NCBI RefSeq assembly: GCF_934617235.1
Contig: NZ_CAKTTZ010000029.1
Span: 1-32,919, forward strand
Reading direction: 5' to 3'
DNA from: an uncultured Ellagibacter sp.
GTDB lineage: Bacteria > Actinomycetota > Coriobacteriia > Coriobacteriales > Eggerthellaceae
Length of the DNA: 32,919 nucleotides
This document shows, piece by piece, positions 9,475 through 16,420 of this stretch; position 1 is the stretch's first letter; every line of letters starts with the position of its first letter. The notes below the pieces were generated by a model. The model saw only the letters and a list, made by a program, of their open reading frames with translations. It had not been told where the DNA came from and searched no databases. The translations under genes were made by a program, and so were the position numbers.

Positions 9475-10777
9475 AGTTCTGCCTCCTCATCAGCAGCGCC
9501 GCAACAGCGAGGAACGCAAGCGCCATCACGGCGAGCACTCCAAGCGTCGTGAAGAAAGGCTGCAGGGTATCGTAATAGGTCAAGTCGTAAAACGCGTTTG
9601 CCGCCTCGGCCGCCGGGTTCACGACCAACGCCCAGGGAGCGCTTTGCGACAGGTGGTCGGAAAGCTGCATGGCAGGCTCGCCGTACAATCCGGCGAACAG
9701 GGAGCAGAAGCAAGTCACGCCGGTGGCCAGGCCAAGCTTGCCCGACTGGGGCATTTTCGGGATAGCGCCCAGAACCGCGCCCAGCCCTGTCGCCATGAGC
9801 GCGCACACCGCGAGCGCCACCACGGCGAGACCTTCCCGTCCGCCGAATTCCACGCCAAGCACCACGCGCATGAACGCAAAGGCCACAAGCAGCGCGAGGA
9901 AGGAAACGGTGAAGCTCGCGGCCATGGCGGTGAGGAGCTGGCGGGCGGGGGACATCGCCGACACCTGGCGACGAGCCCCCACCGCGGCGGTGTTCGCGCG
10001 CGTCGCCGACACCGCGACGAGCGACACCGTGATGCTCATAAGCGAGGCGAACCCCAGAAGCGCATAGTAGTAGCGCACCGTGCCGCTCGATGCGGAGCGC
10101 AGCACCTCGACCTGTTGCGTTTTCACCGCGTCCGACATGAACGACTGAGCTGCGCTTGCGGCCTCGGGGCTTTGCGCGAAGGCCGCGATGTCGGCGTCCG
10201 ACGGCGCCGCGAGGGCAGCGTCGGCGGGAGTCGCCTCGGAGGTCACGGCATCGGCGGGGGCCGCGACGTCGGCACCCACAGGCGCATTCGCAGCGCCCGC
10301 GCCCGAAGACGCCCCGCGCAAAAACGATTGCTTCATCTCGCCGTAGATCTGACGATATTGATCGAGCACCGCGCGCACGATGCTCTGGTCGAGCGTGTCG
10401 GTGGCAAGCGGCGACACCGACATCGACGGCAGCGCCTCGTCGTCAAGCCAAATTGCCGCCGCCGCATCGCCTGAGAGCACCGCGGCCTGCGCCTCGTCGA
10501 TTGTGGGATATTCGGTCACGACAAGCAGCTGGTCATCGCCTGATTTCGACACCTCCTCGAGCATCTCGCGGAAGAAGACGGCGCGATCCGAGTGGTAGTT
10601 CTCGTCCGCAACGATGGCGCACGGCGCGGGATCGGCGCGGTAATACTCGTCGAAGTGGGCGAACATCACGTTGAACAGCGACGCCAAGATCAGCGGAAAC
10701 GCCAGCACCCAGATGACGATGTCACGCTGCCGCAGCAGCATTCGCACGGTATGGCAATAAAGCGCACGCATGGCCAT
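9461..10777 (-). CDS. ABC-2 type exporter permease (first of two)
   Basis: A 438-residue ABC-2 permease. The N-terminal helix (about 18-38, IVIWVLAFPLILASLF) is followed by a long extracytoplasmic region. Part of that region (about 155-215) is an unusually Ala/Asp/Pro-rich low-complexity linker. Five to six C-terminal helices follow (about 240-430). It starts 3 bp after the stop of the ATPase gene (GGGG just before ATG; a second ATG two codons in is equally possible) and overlaps the second permease by 14 bp, so all three genes are one coupled operon. The two permeases are homologous in layout but clearly diverged, suggesting a heterodimeric pore. Confidence 0.85.
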   Translation of the reverse strand: MAMRALYCHTVRMLLRQRDIVIWVLAFPLILASLFNVMFAHFDEYYRADPAPCAIVADENYHSDRAVFFREMLEEVSKSGDDQLLVVTEYPTIDEAQAAVLSGDAAAAIWLDDEALPSMSVSPLATDTLDQSIVRAVLDQYRQIYGEMKQSFLRGASSGAGAANAPVGADVAAPADAVTSEATPADAALAAPSDADIAAFAQSPEAASAAQSFMSDAVKTQQVEVLRSASSGTVRYYYALLGFASLMSITVSLVAVSATRANTAAVGARRQVSAMSPARQLLTAMAASFTVSFLALLVAFAFMRVVLGVEFGGREGLAVVALAVCALMATGLGAVLGAIPKMPQSGKLGLATGVTCFCSLFAGLYGEPAMQLSDHLSQSAPWALVVNPAAEAANAFYDLTYYDTLQPFFTTLGVLAVMALAFLAVAALLMRRQNYDRL

Positions 10778-10780
10778 CCC

Positions 10781-11767
10781 CTAGTCCCGAAGCTCGCGGC
10801 CGGTGATTTCGAGGAACACATCGTTGAGCGTTGGCGGATCGGAGTACACGCGCCCCACCCGCACGCGCGCGGCGCCAAGCGCCCCGAGCACATCCATGAG
10901 GTTATGCTCGCTCGCCTCGCACGACACGCGGATCTCGCCGTCCGCGAACACGCTCTCGATAACAGAGGGAAGCTCGCGAACGGTGCTCGCCGCAGCCTTG
11001 CCGCGGGAATCCGATACGCCAGGGAGTTCCACCACGATTTTCTCTCCCACCGAAATCATGCGCTTCAACTGGTCATTTGTCCCTTGCGCCAAAATGCGGC
11101 CGCCGTCCATGATCATGATGCGCGAGCAGATCTGCTCGACTTCCTCCATGTAATGGCTCGTGTAGACCACCGTCGCGCCCTCGTCGCGCAGCCTTAAGAT
11201 GCCGCCCAAGATGGAATTGCGGCTCTGCGGGTCGACCGCGACGGTAGGCTCGTCGAAGAAGATAAGCTCGGGTCGGTGCGCGATGCCGCACGCGATGTTC
11301 AGCCTGCGCAGAAGACCGCCCGAGAGCTTCTTCGGGCGCATCCGGCGATAATCCTCGAGCCCGACGAATTCGATGGCCTCATCCACCATCTCGCGGCGGG
11401 CGTCCTTGTCGTTTACGTACAGCGCGCAGAAGCAGTCGACGTTCTCGGCAACGGTAAGCTCGTCGAACACGGCGACCTGCTGCGGCACGACGCCGATGCG
11501 GCGCTTCAGGTCGTAGCGCACGGGCGACATCTTCTCGCCGAACAGGCGGATGTCCCCCTTGTCATAGGTCAAAAGCTGCAGAATGCAATTCATCGCCGTG
11601 GTTTTCCCGCACCCGTTCGGTCCCAAAAGCCCGAACACCTCGCCCTGCCCGATGCGCAGGTTGAGGTGGTCGAGCGCAAGCACATCACCGTATCGCTTCA
11701 CCAGATTGTCGACCTCGACCACGCACGGCGCGCCGTTTCCGTCGGCCTTATGCGGCAGTTCGCTCAT
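10781..11767 (-). CDS. ABC exporter ATPase, DrrA/CcmA type
   Basis: A 328-residue nucleotide-binding protein. Walker A is GPNGCGKTT (about 49-57), the Q-loop is VPQQV, Walker B is LIFFDEPTVAVDP, and the switch His is in YTSHYMEEVEQ. The signature motif reads LSGGLLRRL, with Leu in place of the usual Gln/Met. A C-terminal region of about 90 residues after the core matches the extension in DrrA-type drug exporters. The ATG at 11767 is preferred over an upstream in-frame start because AGGAAGGA lies 7 nt before it. It powers the two permeases encoded immediately downstream and is transcribed divergently from the membrane LuxR gene. Confidence 0.9.
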   Translation of the reverse strand: MSELPHKADGNGAPCVVEVDNLVKRYGDVLALDHLNLRIGQGEVFGLLGPNGCGKTTAMNCILQLLTYDKGDIRLFGEKMSPVRYDLKRRIGVVPQQVAVFDELTVAENVDCFCALYVNDKDARREMVDEAIEFVGLEDYRRMRPKKLSGGLLRRLNIACGIAHRPELIFFDEPTVAVDPQSRNSILGGILRLRDEGATVVYTSHYMEEVEQICSRIMIMDGGRILAQGTNDQLKRMISVGEKIVVELPGVSDSRGKAAASTVRELPSVIESVFADGEIRVSCEASEHNLMDVLGALGAARVRVGRVYSDPPTLNDVFLEITGRELRD

Positions 11768-11893
11768 CGCGCTTCCTTCCTGCAAGTCTTCCCAACGAAT
11801 GGGCCTCGAAATGAGAGGGCCCGATTGCGGGTGCGCCCGAAGTTGCGCCTTCCCGCCTTCTCCATAGTGCGGCAAGTGCGCCTTTCAAGCCAG

Positions 11894-11943
11894 TGACTTT
11901 TGTCATTCCTTTATATTTCCGCTGGTAAAGTGTGTTTTTACCA
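11894..11943. promoter_or_regulatory. Divergent control region with two inverted repeats (operator candidates)
   Basis: The 240 bp gap between the ABC operon (minus) and luxR (plus) holds two palindromes: TGAC-TTTT-GTCA at 11894-11905 and TGGTAAA-N7-TTTACCA at 11923-11943. Between them TATAAA (minus strand, 11915-11910) is a plausible -10 for the ABC operon. The second palindrome would then cover its -35 zone and the first its transcription start. This is a normal arrangement for a repressor or activator, and the adjacent LuxR-type protein is the obvious candidate. The rest of the gap holds no gene. Confidence 0.45.
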
Positions 11944-12007
11944 AATGGCCACATGTGCATGAAGACGCGCGGAGAAAAGGGGCGCGCAGGTTTGGTACCA
12001 TGCAGCC

Positions 12008-12874
12008 ATGGACAGAATCACGGACAAGGCAATCGTTCTCGCATGCTGTTTGGCCGTTGCGGGTTGCGAGCTTTCGGGGGAAGGCGCCGTCTCGATGGCG
12101 CAGGGAAACTACGAGCAGGCACTCCCCTTTGCCGTAGCTATGCTCGGAGCCCTCTGTTGCGCGCTTTTGCGCGAGGCGTCGTCGCGCCCCGCCGTTTTCT
12201 CGACGCATGCGGCATATTGCCTTATCGCCTGCGTGGCTCCTGCCGCAGCCGCCTTCACTCCGCTCATCGCCTACGATTGCACCCGGTGCGCCCACGAGCC
12301 GAACGCCTTGCGAGCCCTTTGCGCGCTTGCGGTCGTGCCGTTTCTCGCCTGCGCGGCAACGCAGGGGCTTGCGCCCCTCGCGACGGGAGAGCTCGCCTGC
12401 GCCCTAGCGGCATCGATCGCGCTTTCCGCTCGCACGAGCCGCTCCGCCGCACGGCAGGCGATTGCGCATCTTACCCGGGACGCCATGGAGTCGCAAGCCA
12501 TCGCGCTGCGCACGCAAAACAAGCGCCTCGCAACGGAGGTGGAGGCGCTCAACGAGGAGCGAGAAGCCGCCGCGATCGACGGGGCGAGCGGGTCTGGCGG
12601 GTCTGGCGGATCCGGCGGGTCTGGCGGGCCCGGCGGGGCAGCTGGCGAAGGAAACCCCGTGCGCCCCGCAGCCTTCGCCTGCCTGACCGAGCGTGAATAC
12701 GAGGTGGCGTGCCTCGTTGCACAAGGCCTGGACAACCGCGAGATTGCGGCGACGGCATACCTGAGCGAGGGCACCGTTCGCAACAACATCAGCAGCATTC
12801 TCTCGAAGATGGGCCTGAAGAACCGAACGCAAATCGCCGTCGCGTACTACAAGGAGCGCAGACAGCATGGATAG
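12008..12874 (+). CDS. Membrane-bound LuxR-type transcription regulator
   Basis: A 288-residue protein. The N-terminal half is hydrophobic with about four membrane segments (roughly 7-20, 37-54, 68-88, 103-140). A charged, probably coiled segment (147-190) follows, then a Gly/Ser linker (191-215) and a C-terminal LuxR/GerE helix-turn-helix (225-282: LTEREYEVACLVAQGLDNREIA, then a recognition helix with EGTVRNNISSILSKMG). The architecture, a small membrane sensor half plus an HTH, is common in Eggerthellaceae, where such regulators sit beside respiratory or transport genes. No Shine-Dalgarno site is visible before the ATG; TACCAT 6 nt upstream could support a leaderless transcript. The last 8 bp overlap apbE, so the two are co-translated. 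It is divergent from the ABC exporter operon, which it may control. Confidence 0.85.
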   Translation: MDRITDKAIVLACCLAVAGCELSGEGAVSMAQGNYEQALPFAVAMLGALCCALLREASSRPAVFSTHAAYCLIACVAPAAAAFTPLIAYDCTRCAHEPNALRALCALAVVPFLACAATQGLAPLATGELACALAASIALSARTSRSAARQAIAHLTRDAMESQAIALRTQNKRLATEVEALNEEREAAAIDGASGSGGSGGSGGSGGPGGAAGEGNPVRPAAFACLTEREYEVACLVAQGLDNREIAATAYLSEGTVRNNISSILSKMGLKNRTQIAVAYYKERRQHG

Positions 12875-13835
12875 TGCGGCACATGACGCGATTCCCCAAG
12901 AGGACTTCCTCGAAACGAGCGGCCCCAACGAGGCGGGCCTGGTCACGCAGCGATTTTTCGCGTTCAATACGGCGATCACGCTGCAGGCGTTTGCGGACGA
13001 GCGTACCTGCCTCGCCGCATTCGAACGCGTGCGGGAGGATGCGCGCAGGTTCGAGCGGCTCTTCTCGAGGACGCTTCCCCACTCCGATATCGCTCGTGTG
13101 AATGCGGCAGGTGGCAGCGCCGTCGAAATCGCACCCGACACGGCAAAGCTTCTGGAATGCGCGCTTGCCTACTGCGCCGACAGCGCCGGCCGATTCGACA
13201 TCACGATGGGCACCGCCGTGCAGCTCTGGGACCTGCGGCGCGCGGTTATCCCCTCGCAGGATGCCCTTCGCGAGGCGATCGGCCACGTCGACTGGCGCGG
13301 CGTCCGCGTATGGGAAGACGGCGGGCGCCACCTCGCCCAGATAAACGACCCGCAAGCCGCAATCGACGTCGGGGGAATCGCCAAGGGATGGATCGCCGAC
13401 AGCTTCACGCAAACGCTCATCGAAGAGGGCTTGGAGAATTTCCTTATCAACCTAGGAGGAAACGTGGTGGCGCACGGCGAGAAACCCGGCGGTGCGCCAT
13501 GGAACATCGGCATCCGCGACCCCCGCGAGGAAGGCGCTATCATCGGCGCGCTGCCGATTCGCAATGCTTCGACCGTGACAAGCGGAATCTACGAGCGCTG
13601 CTGCGAGGTCGACGGGAAGTTCTACCACCATATCCTCTCGCCCGAAACGGGAATGCCCGTCCAGACCGACGTGGCAGGCGTGACCGTCGTCGCCGACCGA
13701 TCGATCGACGCCGAGGGCTATTCCACCACCCTGCTCGCACTTGGCACCGCGCAAGGGCTCGCATTCGCCCGCAAGCACCCCGCCATCCGCAAGGCGATTT
13801 TCGTCACCCGCGACAGCAACGTGATCGAGTCGTAG
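12867..13835 (+). CDS. apbE: FAD:protein FMN transferase (ApbE family)
   Basis: A 322-residue protein covering the full ApbE fold. Visible family motifs are DITMGTAVQLWDL (about 111-123), DVGGIAKGW (167-175), the substrate loop NLGGN (195-199), HHILSPETG (254-262) and the metal-binding segment D281-AEGYSTTLL. ApbE transfers FMN from FAD to a Thr/Ser of target flavoproteins. Most ApbE proteins are exported lipoproteins, but this one has no signal peptide or lipobox, so it should act in the cytoplasm or on proteins before Tat export. No target with a D-x-x-(S/T)-G-(A/S)-T motif was noticed in the window. It starts inside the end of luxR (ATGGATAG overlap), so its synthesis is tied to the regulator. 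Confidence 0.9.
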   Translation: MDSAAHDAIPQEDFLETSGPNEAGLVTQRFFAFNTAITLQAFADERTCLAAFERVREDARRFERLFSRTLPHSDIARVNAAGGSAVEIAPDTAKLLECALAYCADSAGRFDITMGTAVQLWDLRRAVIPSQDALREAIGHVDWRGVRVWEDGGRHLAQINDPQAAIDVGGIAKGWIADSFTQTLIEEGLENFLINLGGNVVAHGEKPGGAPWNIGIRDPREEGAIIGALPIRNASTVTSGIYERCCEVDGKFYHHILSPETGMPVQTDVAGVTVVADRSIDAEGYSTTLLALGTAQGLAFARKHPAIRKAIFVTRDSNVIES

Positions 13836-13916
13836 CGACGCCCGCCAGCACCGGGTTCGCCCCCTCGCTCCACTCGAAAGGACGTGCGCGAACCTCGACA
13901 AATGAGCTGGAAATAC

Positions 13917-13940
13917 AAAAGACCCCGCCGAAGCGGGGCC
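13917..13940 (-). terminator. Terminator of tRNA-Phe
   Basis: Hairpin CCCCGC-CGAA-GCGGGG at 13923-13938, followed on the minus strand by CTTTT, about 10 nt past the tRNA CCA end. It may also stop plus-strand transcripts from apbE, though no good T-run follows on that side. Confidence 0.75.
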
Positions 13941-13949
13941 TTGAGTTTA

Positions 13950-14025
13950 TGGTGGTCAGAGGGGGACTTGAACCCTCGGCACGCGGATTTTCAGTCCGCT
14001 GCTCTACCAACTGAGCTACCTGACC
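13950..14025 (-). tRNA. tRNA-Phe (anticodon GAA)
   Basis: A 76-nt cloverleaf with encoded CCA (13950-13952). The acceptor stem is GGTCAGG with TCTGACC (one G-T pair), and the D-arm begins TAGCTCAGTTGGTAGAGC. The anticodon loop reads CTGAAAA (GAA) and the T-arm contains GGTTCAAGTCC. It has its own promoter and terminator. Confidence 0.97.
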
Positions 14026-14075
14026 ATAAGTGCTTGCCTTTCGCGGAGAATCCGTTCGAGCAAACGCAAGATAGT

Positions 14076-14104
14076 ATTTTATGGCAAACGGTGAAGCGTG
14101 TCAA
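14076..14104 (-). promoter_or_regulatory. Promoter of tRNA-Phe
   Basis: On the minus strand a perfect -35 TTGACA (14104-14099), a 17 bp spacer and TAAAAT (14081-14076) place the start near 14069, about 44 nt before the mature tRNA 5' end. It overlaps the sequence just past the prepilin peptidase stop codon. Confidence 0.8.
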
Positions 14105-14113
14105 CAACTATTT

Positions 14114-14701
14114 TCAAAGTATCGAGGCAACCAAAACGCCGACGAGAATCGCCGGGGCAAACGGAAACGTACGGGAGCCAACCCCTCCCCCGTCTTTGCG
14201 AACGCGCGAGACCACCTGCATCGCGAGAACGGCGAGACACGCCGCGAACAAACACCACAGCCCCCGTTCCCATCCGAGGAACAAGCCGACCGCCGCGAGC
14301 AGCTTCACGTCGCCGCCTCCCATGGAGGGACGCTGAGTGAAATGCTCGAACGCGAGCGAAGCCGCAAGCGAGCCGCCCCCGAGCACAAGCGCCCCCACAA
14401 CCCCATCGCCAAGCGTCAGGCCGAAAGGAGCAAGCCCCATGGTCGCAACGGAGGCAACCGAGCCCCTAAGCCAAGCCTGCGCACCCACGTCGAAACCACC
14501 AGCAGAGCAGGCGAGGACCATCGCAACAAGCAGCACGCGCGCAGCAAGCCAAAGCACCGCGATCGCGCCCACCAGCTTGTTGGGAATCCTCCTCTCGCGC
14601 AAGTCTATCGCGCTCGCCCAGGCGAGCAGCGCAAGGAAAAGCGCAAAGGACACCCCGCCCACATACGCCGGAGCGCTGGAAACGATGGTAACTACGCTCA
14701 T
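14114..14701 (-). CDS. Short A24 prepilin peptidase (type IV leader peptidase)
   Basis: A 195-residue, very hydrophobic protein with about six membrane helices. The two catalytic aspartates of the A24 aspartic protease family are in SAIDLRERRIPN (first Asp, about residue 33) and MGGGDVKLLAAVG (the GxGD motif, about residue 130). It lacks the N-terminal cysteine-rich methyltransferase domain of PilD, so it is of the short TadV/CpaA-like type that only cleaves prepilins. No pilin or Tad genes are in the window, so its substrate is elsewhere. A GAGAGGG ribosome site precedes the ATG. Confidence 0.85.
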   Translation of the reverse strand: MSVVTIVSSAPAYVGGVSFALFLALLAWASAIDLRERRIPNKLVGAIAVLWLAARVLLVAMVLACSAGGFDVGAQAWLRGSVASVATMGLAPFGLTLGDGVVGALVLGGGSLAASLAFEHFTQRPSMGGGDVKLLAAVGLFLGWERGLWCLFAACLAVLAMQVVSRVRKDGGGVGSRTFPFAPAILVGVLVASIL

Positions 14702-14734
14702 CGGGCGCCCTCTCTATAGGAGTACAGCGACTTC

Positions 14735-14888
14735 GTGGTCATTTGAGCGAGTTATGCGACATTCGTTTCGCTTGACGCTCAGCGAGCAAAAGTTGCGACC
14801 AGGCCTTTTGCTGCCGAAGCCCCTTTTGCTCGCAGATACTCGCCCCTTTTCGACATTTTAGGCGCGCACAACTCGCTCAAATGACCAC
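14735..14888. repeat. MITE-like palindromic element with 24 bp terminal inverted repeats
   Basis: The 228 bp gap between the prepilin peptidase start and the radical SAM stop holds a 154 bp element. Its ends are inverted copies matching at 23 of 24 positions (14735-14758 and 14865-14888), beginning GTGGTCATTTGAGCGAGTT. Inside is a second, nested 11 bp inverted repeat: GCGAGCAAAAG at 14782-14792 and CTTTTGCTCGC at 14823-14833. No convincing coding frame or target-site duplication is seen. The symmetry suggests a non-autonomous mobile repeat or a folded RNA. Confidence 0.7.
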
Positions 14889-14929
14889 CAACTACGGGTT
14901 GTGCTCCATACGGCCGGCCCAACGCCGTC

Positions 14930-16240
14930 CTAGCAGCCGAACAGAAGCTCCTTTTCCTCGCCCGGAAGTGCCGCGCGCGCTTGATCGCGCAGATTGTTCA
15001 CACCGATGAAGAACTGGCGCATCATGACCACCATAAGGTAGCGGCCCTTCGGCGTCAGCGTGATTTCCTCGTCGTTGTTCGTGGCAAAAGCGCCCGCAGC
15101 CGTCATGAACGCCATCTCGGCGGGAAGACCCACCTCAATCGAGCAGCCAAAATCCTCCTTGAACTGCTTCTTGTCCAAACGAAGGCCGAACAGCTGCATC
15201 ATGAAGCGATAGCGCATGCGGTCGCGCTTGGAGAAATGCGTCTTGCCCATGATGGACATGCGGCCGCTCTCTATCTTCTCGTTGTATTGGCCGACCGAGA
15301 ACGTGTTCACGTACATGTTCTCGCCCAGATACGTGATGCCGCCCGAGCCGATTGCCGGGTACTCCTCGTAGTCGACCACGTACTCGTCGATCATCGCGTC
15401 GTCGCCTGCGGCACCCGTGCCCAGACGATTGAACGTCCAAGCGCTGCCGTTCTCGAACAGCGGCTTGTCACCGCCGATCAAAAGCTCGCAGATGATCTCA
15501 TAGAAACGCTGCTCGCGCTTGTAGTCAACCTTGCCCACCGTGCGCGCGAGGGATCGTTGCACGCTCGGCGACGCCATGAGCGGGTAAAACGTGGTCTGGC
15601 TCGCGCCGCTTTCGATCACGCGCTCGATGTCGTTGATCAGGATATCCTCGGTCTGCGCGGGGAAGTTGAAGATCATGTCGGCGTTCATGGACACGAAATA
15701 CGGGCTTGCCTCCTGGATGCGTTCCATGATTTCTTGGCCGCAGCCGTACTTTTCGTAGCGATCCATCTGCTTGAGCAGGCCATCATCGAAGCTTTGCACG
15801 CCGACGGAAAGGCGATCGACGCGCCCTTTCAGCTTCTCGAGGTAGCTCGGGATGAGGTGGTTCGGGTTGGTCTCGGACGACACTTCCTTAATGGAGAAGT
15901 TCTCGCGCGCCATGTCAATCGTCTCGCACAGCTCGTCGATCATGATAGTAGGCGTGCCTCCACCGATGTAGACGCTCTCGAAATCGTAGCCCAAATCCTT
16001 GAGCATCATCATCTCTTTGCGCATGTTGGCGAAGTAGGGTTTCGCGCGCTCTTCCTTGAACGGGAATCGGTTGAACGAACAATACGGGCACAAGCGCTCG
16101 CAAAACGGCACATGCATATAGAGCATGTAGCGCTGACCAGGCTTTGGCGGAAACACCTTCACGTCATCGGTCGGCGTGAGCTTCAGATATTGATTCGAGC
16201 ACGCGCGAACCACCGTGCTCAGCATTCGTTCAGAAAGCAT
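14930..16240 (-). CDS. HemN/HemW-like radical SAM protein (coproporphyrinogen III oxidase family)
   Basis: A 436-residue radical SAM enzyme. The 4Fe-4S motif is Cys47-x3-Cys51-x2-Cys54 (FCERLCPYCSF), followed by the SAM-binding IGGGTPT and the HemN-family features SSETNPNHL and RLSVGVQSFDDGLL. The length fits oxygen-independent coproporphyrinogen III dehydrogenase relatives. That family also includes HemW heme chaperones and the ChuW/HutW heme-degrading methyltransferases, and sequence reading cannot separate these. The C-terminal part (about 330-436) is HemN-like winged-helix in character (ITLTPKGRYLMVVMMRQFF). No other heme genes are nearby. The ATG at 16240 has GGGAAGAAG about 9 nt upstream. 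Confidence 0.8.
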   Translation of the reverse strand: MLSERMLSTVVRACSNQYLKLTPTDDVKVFPPKPGQRYMLYMHVPFCERLCPYCSFNRFPFKEERAKPYFANMRKEMMMLKDLGYDFESVYIGGGTPTIMIDELCETIDMARENFSIKEVSSETNPNHLIPSYLEKLKGRVDRLSVGVQSFDDGLLKQMDRYEKYGCGQEIMERIQEASPYFVSMNADMIFNFPAQTEDILINDIERVIESGASQTTFYPLMASPSVQRSLARTVGKVDYKREQRFYEIICELLIGGDKPLFENGSAWTFNRLGTGAAGDDAMIDEYVVDYEEYPAIGSGGITYLGENMYVNTFSVGQYNEKIESGRMSIMGKTHFSKRDRMRYRFMMQLFGLRLDKKQFKEDFGCSIEVGLPAEMAFMTAAGAFATNNDEEITLTPKGRYLMVVMMRQFFIGVNNLRDQARAALPGEEKELLFGC

Positions 16241-16306
16241 ATTCTAACTTCTTCCCTGTTATATAGCCTTCGGCGCCGCACTCGTAAGGGGGCCGAAATT
16301 CAAACT

Positions 16307-16400
16307 CCGACGCTTGTACCGCACGCAGTTCCTCACGGCAGGCAACCCAGAGGGCCGTCCTTGCAAGTCCAAACTGCTCGAACACGGCGTTAAGCGTCGG
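16307..16400 (-). ncRNA. Candidate structured RNA between purD and the HemN-like gene
   Basis: The 180 bp gap contains a 94-nt segment that folds as one long irregular hairpin. A 9 bp closing stem pairs CCGACGCTT (16307-16315) with AAGCGTCGG (16392-16400). An inner stem pairs GCAGTT (16325-16330) with AACTGC (16372-16377), and an apical stem pairs ACGGC (16335-16339) with GCCGT (16354-16358), leaving internal loops between. The shape resembles 6S or SRP-type RNAs, but the conserved SRP loop sequence is absent and no Rfam family was recognised. It could also be a leader of the downstream radical SAM gene. The strand is assumed from the neighbours. Confidence 0.35.
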
Positions 16401-16420
16401 GGTCCAAGTTCGTAACGTTC

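Noticed and set aside
12008..12070. Lipobox-like LAVAGC at residues 15-20 of the LuxR protein
   Set aside because: The C-terminal HTH must be cytoplasmic and further membrane helices follow, so lipoprotein export is unlikely; chance resemblance.
14714..14861. A short plus-strand reading frame across the MITE-like element
   Set aside because: The frame is a by-product of the inverted-repeat DNA; there is no ribosome site and no domain.
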